From NCBI GenBank assembly GCA_949775045.1, contig OX459097.1, forward strand, positions 9,322,619 to 9,386,618: 64,000 nucleotides of DNA, read 5' to 3'. A program made the position numbers and the translations under genes. This stretch comes from Metridium senile (lineage: Eukaryota > Cnidaria > Anthozoa > Actiniaria > Metridiidae). Of this stretch, positions 59,746 through 64,000 are shown piece after piece. The stretch's first letter is position 1. Each line of letters starts with the position of its first letter. The notes beneath the pieces are model-generated. The model was not told the origin of the DNA, did not search any database, and saw only the letters and a program-made list of their open reading frames with translations.

Positions 59746-60309
59746 TTAAAAGTCATTTTCCAGGTTATCATCTGGTTCATGCTCGCCAAACCGTTTCATC
59801 ATAACGCGTGTAGTCGTACGAGTCTTACAGTAATCATCAAGGGCATGACAAGTGGCATTTCGTCGATAGCCTGCCTTTTTACGACCACCCTTAATTGAAC
59901 AGGAGAAACACCTCTTGGATGAATTAAACATTTCATGGTCTATTTTCACTAAACATTCCATGTAACAAGATGCAGTATTTACCGGTTGGTGCTGCTGAGT
60001 AAAAACTTCATCAACAGCAACATTTATTTCCGATGGATCTAACGGCTCGAGGGCATCAAACGGAGGAGATTCCACAGTTGGAGTTTCCACAGTTTGAGGT
60101 TCCGCTGAAAATGGTGAAACCAAAGACCAAGAGCCTAATGGTGGAGACCCGAATTGCGGTAAATTTTGTTGGGGGTTATCCACCTTTCCCTCTTTCCTAG
60201 GACTTGTTGCAGAATCTTTATGTTTATCATGGGAGGTATCGGATGTGTTCGACCACAGTTCTTCTTGATGGCTACAACCAAGGGAGGAGTAGGCGTTTGA
60301 GTCATCCAT
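59746..60309 (-). CDS. Cys-rich protein of unknown family, copy B
   Basis: 187 aa. N-terminus MDDSN and CSHQE resemble copy A. The middle is longer and Pro/Thr/Glu-rich (TVETPTVESPPFDALEPLDP). The C-terminal domain keeps all six Cys and is nearly identical to copy A from KIDHEMFNSSKRCFSCS onward, with one extra residue (Ile) in the second Cys pair region. Strong conservation of the C-terminal domain against a variable middle suggests past selection on protein. Expression, introns and function are unknown. Confidence 0.62.
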   Translation of the reverse strand: MDDSNAYSSLGCSHQEELWSNTSDTSHDKHKDSATSPRKEGKVDNPQQNLPQFGSPPLGSWSLVSPFSAEPQTVETPTVESPPFDALEPLDPSEINVAVDEVFTQQHQPVNTASCYMECLVKIDHEMFNSSKRCFSCSIKGGRKKAGYRRNATCHALDDYCKTRTTTRVMMKRFGEHEPDDNLENDF

Positions 60310-61289
60310 GTGAGATTACCAGCACCTTGGAGAAACTGATAGGGAAGGATCAACAGTTTCTCTTTACCCAGAACTTTCAGCCTAATCTCTTTCGGTCTCC
60401 AGTTACGGCACTGAGAAACGTTTGAAAAATTCAGGCCTATTTATTGACGGAAAGGTTGTTTTTCTCTTTGCTGAAAAAAAACATAGACTTAATTTTTAAC
60501 TAATTAAAATTTTTAACTAACTAATTAATTTAGAACTTACGCCCAAAATAGGTTTTTACAGTTTCTAGCCATGGTTGCCTACTCTTATTAAATCGGAATT
60601 CATTCTTATTAAGCTTTATCCCCTTTAGAGTCCAAAAGAAAACGTTTTCACCATCATATGATCGTCGTCATATTATCATTACAAATATTGTTATCTATAT
60701 ATTAATATTCAAAATTACAAGTTGTTTTTCGTGTCGGCTATTTTTAGGGTCAAACGATTTAAAAACAGTATGGGTGTGACTCATTATGCAAGCTGTCATT
60801 TAGTTTTTTTTTTAGTGCCATGGGTGTGACCCATTAATTAAAGGGAATGATAATAGAAAAACAACTACATCTTTGAACTACTGCACGTTTGAACTACTAC
60901 AAGTTTTAACTACGTCCGTGAAAGAAAAATTACAAACTAGTTTGTAGTAGTGCGTAATAGTTGGCAATAGATACAAAGAGACTAGAAGAGTCAAGGTTAT
61001 GTGTATCATACAATAAATTAATTCGATCATAACAATTATTTATCCGAATTAGACCTGCTCCAAGTCTCGCTCGTTGAAATTTCAGTTGATTGGGGTTCCT
61101 ATTTCTTCCGAAAATCATATCGGCCGAGAGCTTTCCGAGGAGAATCACGAGAAAGGAGAGAGAAAGTCGTTTTATGGAAAATAACTCTTCAAAAACAACC
61201 TCTATTTAAGACAAAAAAAATAATAATTAAAAAAAAACAGAAAAACCGGACGAGTGGACACGTCTCGAAAAGATCAGAAGAAAAAACAA
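60310..61289. other. 5' flank of Cys-rich gene B and spacer
   Basis: Repeats the flank of gene A (TATGGGTGTGACTCATTATG, GTGTGACCCATTAATTAAAG), three 16-bp minisatellite units at about 60868-60905, then CTACGTCCGTGAAAGAAAAA, also found at 54268. The rest is unassigned. Confidence 0.5.
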
Positions 61290-61567
61290 CTACACCTTAG
61301 ATGTTAATTACATACTAATTACAATGGATGATGTCGACAGTAGAAAAACAACTACACCTTAGATGTTAATTACATACTAATTACAGTGAATGATGTCGAC
61401 AGTAGAAAAACAACTACACCTTAGATGTTAATTACATGCTTATTACAGTGAATGATGTTGACAGTAGAAAAACAACTACACCGTCGACCTTGGAAGTTAA
61501 TTACATGCTTATTACAGAGAATGATGTCCACAGTAGAAAAACAACTATACTTTAGATGTTAATTACA
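61290..61567. repeat. Monomer array 1 (62-66 bp units) before LINE fragment 1
   Basis: About four to five units with GATGTTAATTACATACTAAT, GTGAATGATGTCGACAGTAG and AAAAACAACTACACC. Confidence 0.9.
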
Positions 61568-62600
61568 TGGTCAAAATACTTCGTTTCATTTATCTCCTCT
61601 TACTCTAACTGAGCTTGAAAAGATCTGTAAATCCTTCAAATCGGGCAAACGACACTATTCCCATGAAAATCATAAAAACCTATTTGATCAAATTTCCGTT
61701 CCTCTCAAATCTGTCATTAATTGATCTCTTTCCAAAAGAATTTTTCCAGAAAAGCTTAAAGTTGTAAAAATAATTCCTAAATTTAAAAGTGGTGATTCTA
61801 CAATATGATCTCTAACTATAGACATATTTCATTACTCCACAATCTCTCGAAATTTGATGATAAAGTATTCAATAATCGTTTAACTACATATTTAGAGAAA
61901 TTAGAACTTTTGCATAATAAACAATTCGGATTTCGAAAGCAATGCTCCAATGCTCCCTCTTTAGCCTTAATTCATCTCATAAATCAAATCAGTTCTCTGC
62001 TGACGAAGGAAAAATTAATGCTGGCGTTTTTCTTGATCTTTCTAAAGGATTTGAAACTATTGATCATGATATTTTTCTTATTAAGCTTGAGCATTATGGT
62101 GTACGTGGATTAGAATTGAAATGTCTAGCTAGGAAATTACCTTGATAGCCGCAAGCAAATTAATTTGTCTATTTTAAAGATGCGTCTTCTAAGGAGTTTT
62201 AAATCAAATGCGGTGTTCCTCAAGGATCTATTTGGGGTCCATTACTTTTTATTCTATATATTAACGACCTCCCTGATGCCTTACGTTTATCAAATGCCTT
62301 ACTCTTTTCTGATGATACTAATATTTTATTTCGCACAAAGATACCACTGAATTGTTTTCAACACTCACCTGCAGTGAGCTCTCAAAAATGAATGTCTGGA
62401 TGAAATCAATCCGTTAATCTGTAAATATAAGTAAAACTAACTACGTTCTTTTCCAACCAAGGCAAAAACATATCCTATCAAATTTCTCTTTATTATAATC
62501 ATTATACTCTGGAGCGTAAAAGCATTACTAAATTTTAGGTGTATATCTTGATGATTGTCTTTCATGGAAATTAGAAAAGAAATTCCCGAAACATTCCTTT
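61568..62600 (+). pseudogene. LINE reverse-transcriptase fragment 1, multiply frameshifted
   Basis: Pieces in different frames: LTLTELEKICKSFKSGK; ISNYRHISLLHNLSK; LHNKQFGFRKQCS; GVFLDLSKGFETIDHD; then GPLLF-like and [11 protein letters not shown] with SDDTNILF where YADDT is usual. Non-LTR RT of the CR1/L2/Jockey-like group, distinct from the copy at 54338. Non-functional. Confidence 0.8.
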
Positions 62601-62854
62601 AATTTCTTCTCAAATTGCCAACTTCATGAATTATTCAAAATGAATATTCAAATCTTTGTTTTCAAAGTTGAAAATATACATGATGCAGAAAAGAAAATCT
62701 ATGTCATATTTCGTTTTCTTGTGTGAATATTGGAAAATTCATTTTGAATATAGGAATATTCATTTTGAATAATCGAATGATCATTTTGAATAATCGAATA
62801 TTCTATTTCAATATTCGAATGATCGTTCAAAATGTGTTCATGCGTGAAGTGCGT
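62601..62854. other. AT-rich spacer with ATTCATTTTGAATA words
   Basis: Repeated palindromic words (TTCATTTTGAATAATCGAAT) at 62730-62830. No gene. Confidence 0.5.
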
Positions 62855-63502
62855 TGACTTTAATTACATACTAATTACAGTGAATGACGTCGACAGTAGA
62901 AAAATACCTCCACCTTAGATGTTAATTACATACTGATTACAGTGAATGATGTCGACAGTAGAAAAACAACTACACCTTAGATGTTAATTACATACTAATT
63001 ACAGTGAATGATGTCGACAGTAGAAAAACAACTACACCTTAGATGTTAATTACATACTTATTACAGTGAATGATGTCGACAGTAGAAAAACAACCACACC
63101 GACTTTGGAAGTTAATTACATGCTTATTACAGTGAATGATGTCGACAGTAGAAAAACAACTACACCTTAGATGTGAATTACATACTTATTACAGTGAATG
63201 ATGTCGACAGTAGAAAAACAACCACACCGACTTTGGAAGTTAATTACATGCTTATTACAGTGAATGATGTCGACAGTAGAAAAACAACCACACCGACTTT
63301 GGAAGTTAATTACATACTAATTACAGTGAATGACGTCGACAGTAGAAAAACAACCACACCGACTTTGGAAGTTAATTACATGCTAATTACAGTGAATGAT
63401 GTCGACAGTAGAAAAACAACTACACCTTAGATGTGAATTACATAGCAATTACAGTGAATGATGTCGACAGTAGAAAAATAACTACACCTTGGATGTTAAT
63501 TA
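62855..63502. repeat. Monomer array 2 (62-66 bp units) before LINE fragment 2
   Basis: About ten units. The 66-bp variant (with CCGACTTTGGAAGTTAATTA) keeps one frame open (unit core ITVNDVDSRKTTTP); this follows from unit length and is not called as a gene. Confidence 0.92.
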
Positions 63503-64000
63503 CATGCTCAAAATACTTTGTTTCATTTATCTCCCGTTACTCTAACTGAGCTTGAAAAGAGCTGTAAATCCTTCAAATCGGGCAAATGACACTATTTCCA
63601 TGAAAATAATAAAAACCTTGTTTGATCAAATTTCCGTTCCTCTCAAATCTGTCATTAATTGATGTCTTTCCAAAGGAAATTTCCATGACAAGCTTAAAGA
63701 TGCAAAAGTAATTCCTGAATTTAAAAGTGGTGATTCTAGCAAAATCTCTTACTGTAGACTTATTCCGTTACTCCACAATCTCTCGAAATTTGATGAAAAA
63801 GTATTTAATAATCGTTTAACTACATATTTAGAGAAGTTAGAACTTTTGCATAATAAATAATTCGGATTACGAAAGCAATACTCCACCTCTTTAGCCTTAA
63901 TTCATCTCATAAATCAAATCAGTTCTCTGCTGACGAAGGAAAAATTACAGCTGGCGTTTTTCTTGATCTTTCTAAAGCATTTGATACTATTGATCATGAT
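63503..64000 (+). pseudogene. LINE reverse-transcriptase fragment 2 (runs off the window)
   Basis: Matches 61568-62075 at an offset of about 1935 with many small differences, ending in a frame reading ITAGVFLDLSKAFDTIDHD-like sequence at the window edge. It has its own indels and stops. Confidence 0.8.

Noticed and set aside
63173..63430. Repeat protein with ITVNDVDSRKTTTP units
   Set aside because: The open frame follows from the 66-bp variant monomers; neighbouring 62-bp units break it.

Overview
The window is eukaryotic, intron-rich, AT-rich animal DNA. It most likely comes from a cnidarian, probably an anthozoan (coral or sea anemone). This is inferred from three things: a secreted astacin with discoidin, thrombospondin and MAM modules; an intronless class A receptor of a type common in anthozoans; and a KIAA1958-like (DUF3504) tyrosine recombinase, a mobile family abundant in these genomes. 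There is no bacterial operon structure, CRISPR array or rRNA. Introns have GT..AG ends, and most of the DNA is repeats.

Layout. 1-0.4 kb: last MAM exon of an upstream gene that is a tandem paralogue of the main gene. 0.4-7.7 kb: intergenic DNA with palindromic MITEs, microsatellites and a tRNA-derived SINE. 7.7-31.0 kb (+): a large multi-exon gene for a secreted astacin metalloprotease (signal peptide, propeptide, zinc protease, F5/8C, TSP1, then [TSP1-MAM] twice, MAM, MAM). A 4.68-kb block carrying one TSP1 and one MAM domain is duplicated head to tail (15450-20128 and 20129-24867) and looks identical except for the length of a TAAA tract. Upstream of it the F5/8C domain carries a frameshift. 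34.9-35.8 kb (+): an intronless GPCR. 36.0-40.9 kb: a 48-bp satellite split by a 1.5-kb TIR element and other insertions. 42.0-50.2 kb (+): a ten-exon TPR-repeat protein with one apparent homopolymer frameshift and a 61-bp minisatellite in an intron. 51.8-60.3 kb (-): two paralogous genes for short Cys-rich proteins of unknown function. Between them lie a 16-bp minisatellite, a TTAA-flanked foldback element, a broken LINE carrying a foldback insertion with a 9-bp target duplication, and a decayed Crypton-like tyrosine recombinase. 61.3-64 kb: two head-to-tail units, each a 62-66-bp monomer array followed by a broken LINE reverse transcriptase.

The host genes do not form a pathway. The protease would act outside the cell, the receptor at the plasma membrane and the TPR protein inside the cell. 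The most informative structures are the fresh in-frame domain duplication, the uncharacterised Cys-rich gene pair, and the datable nested insertions. All exon calls are conceptual (splice sites and domain homology read by eye), and no database search was possible.
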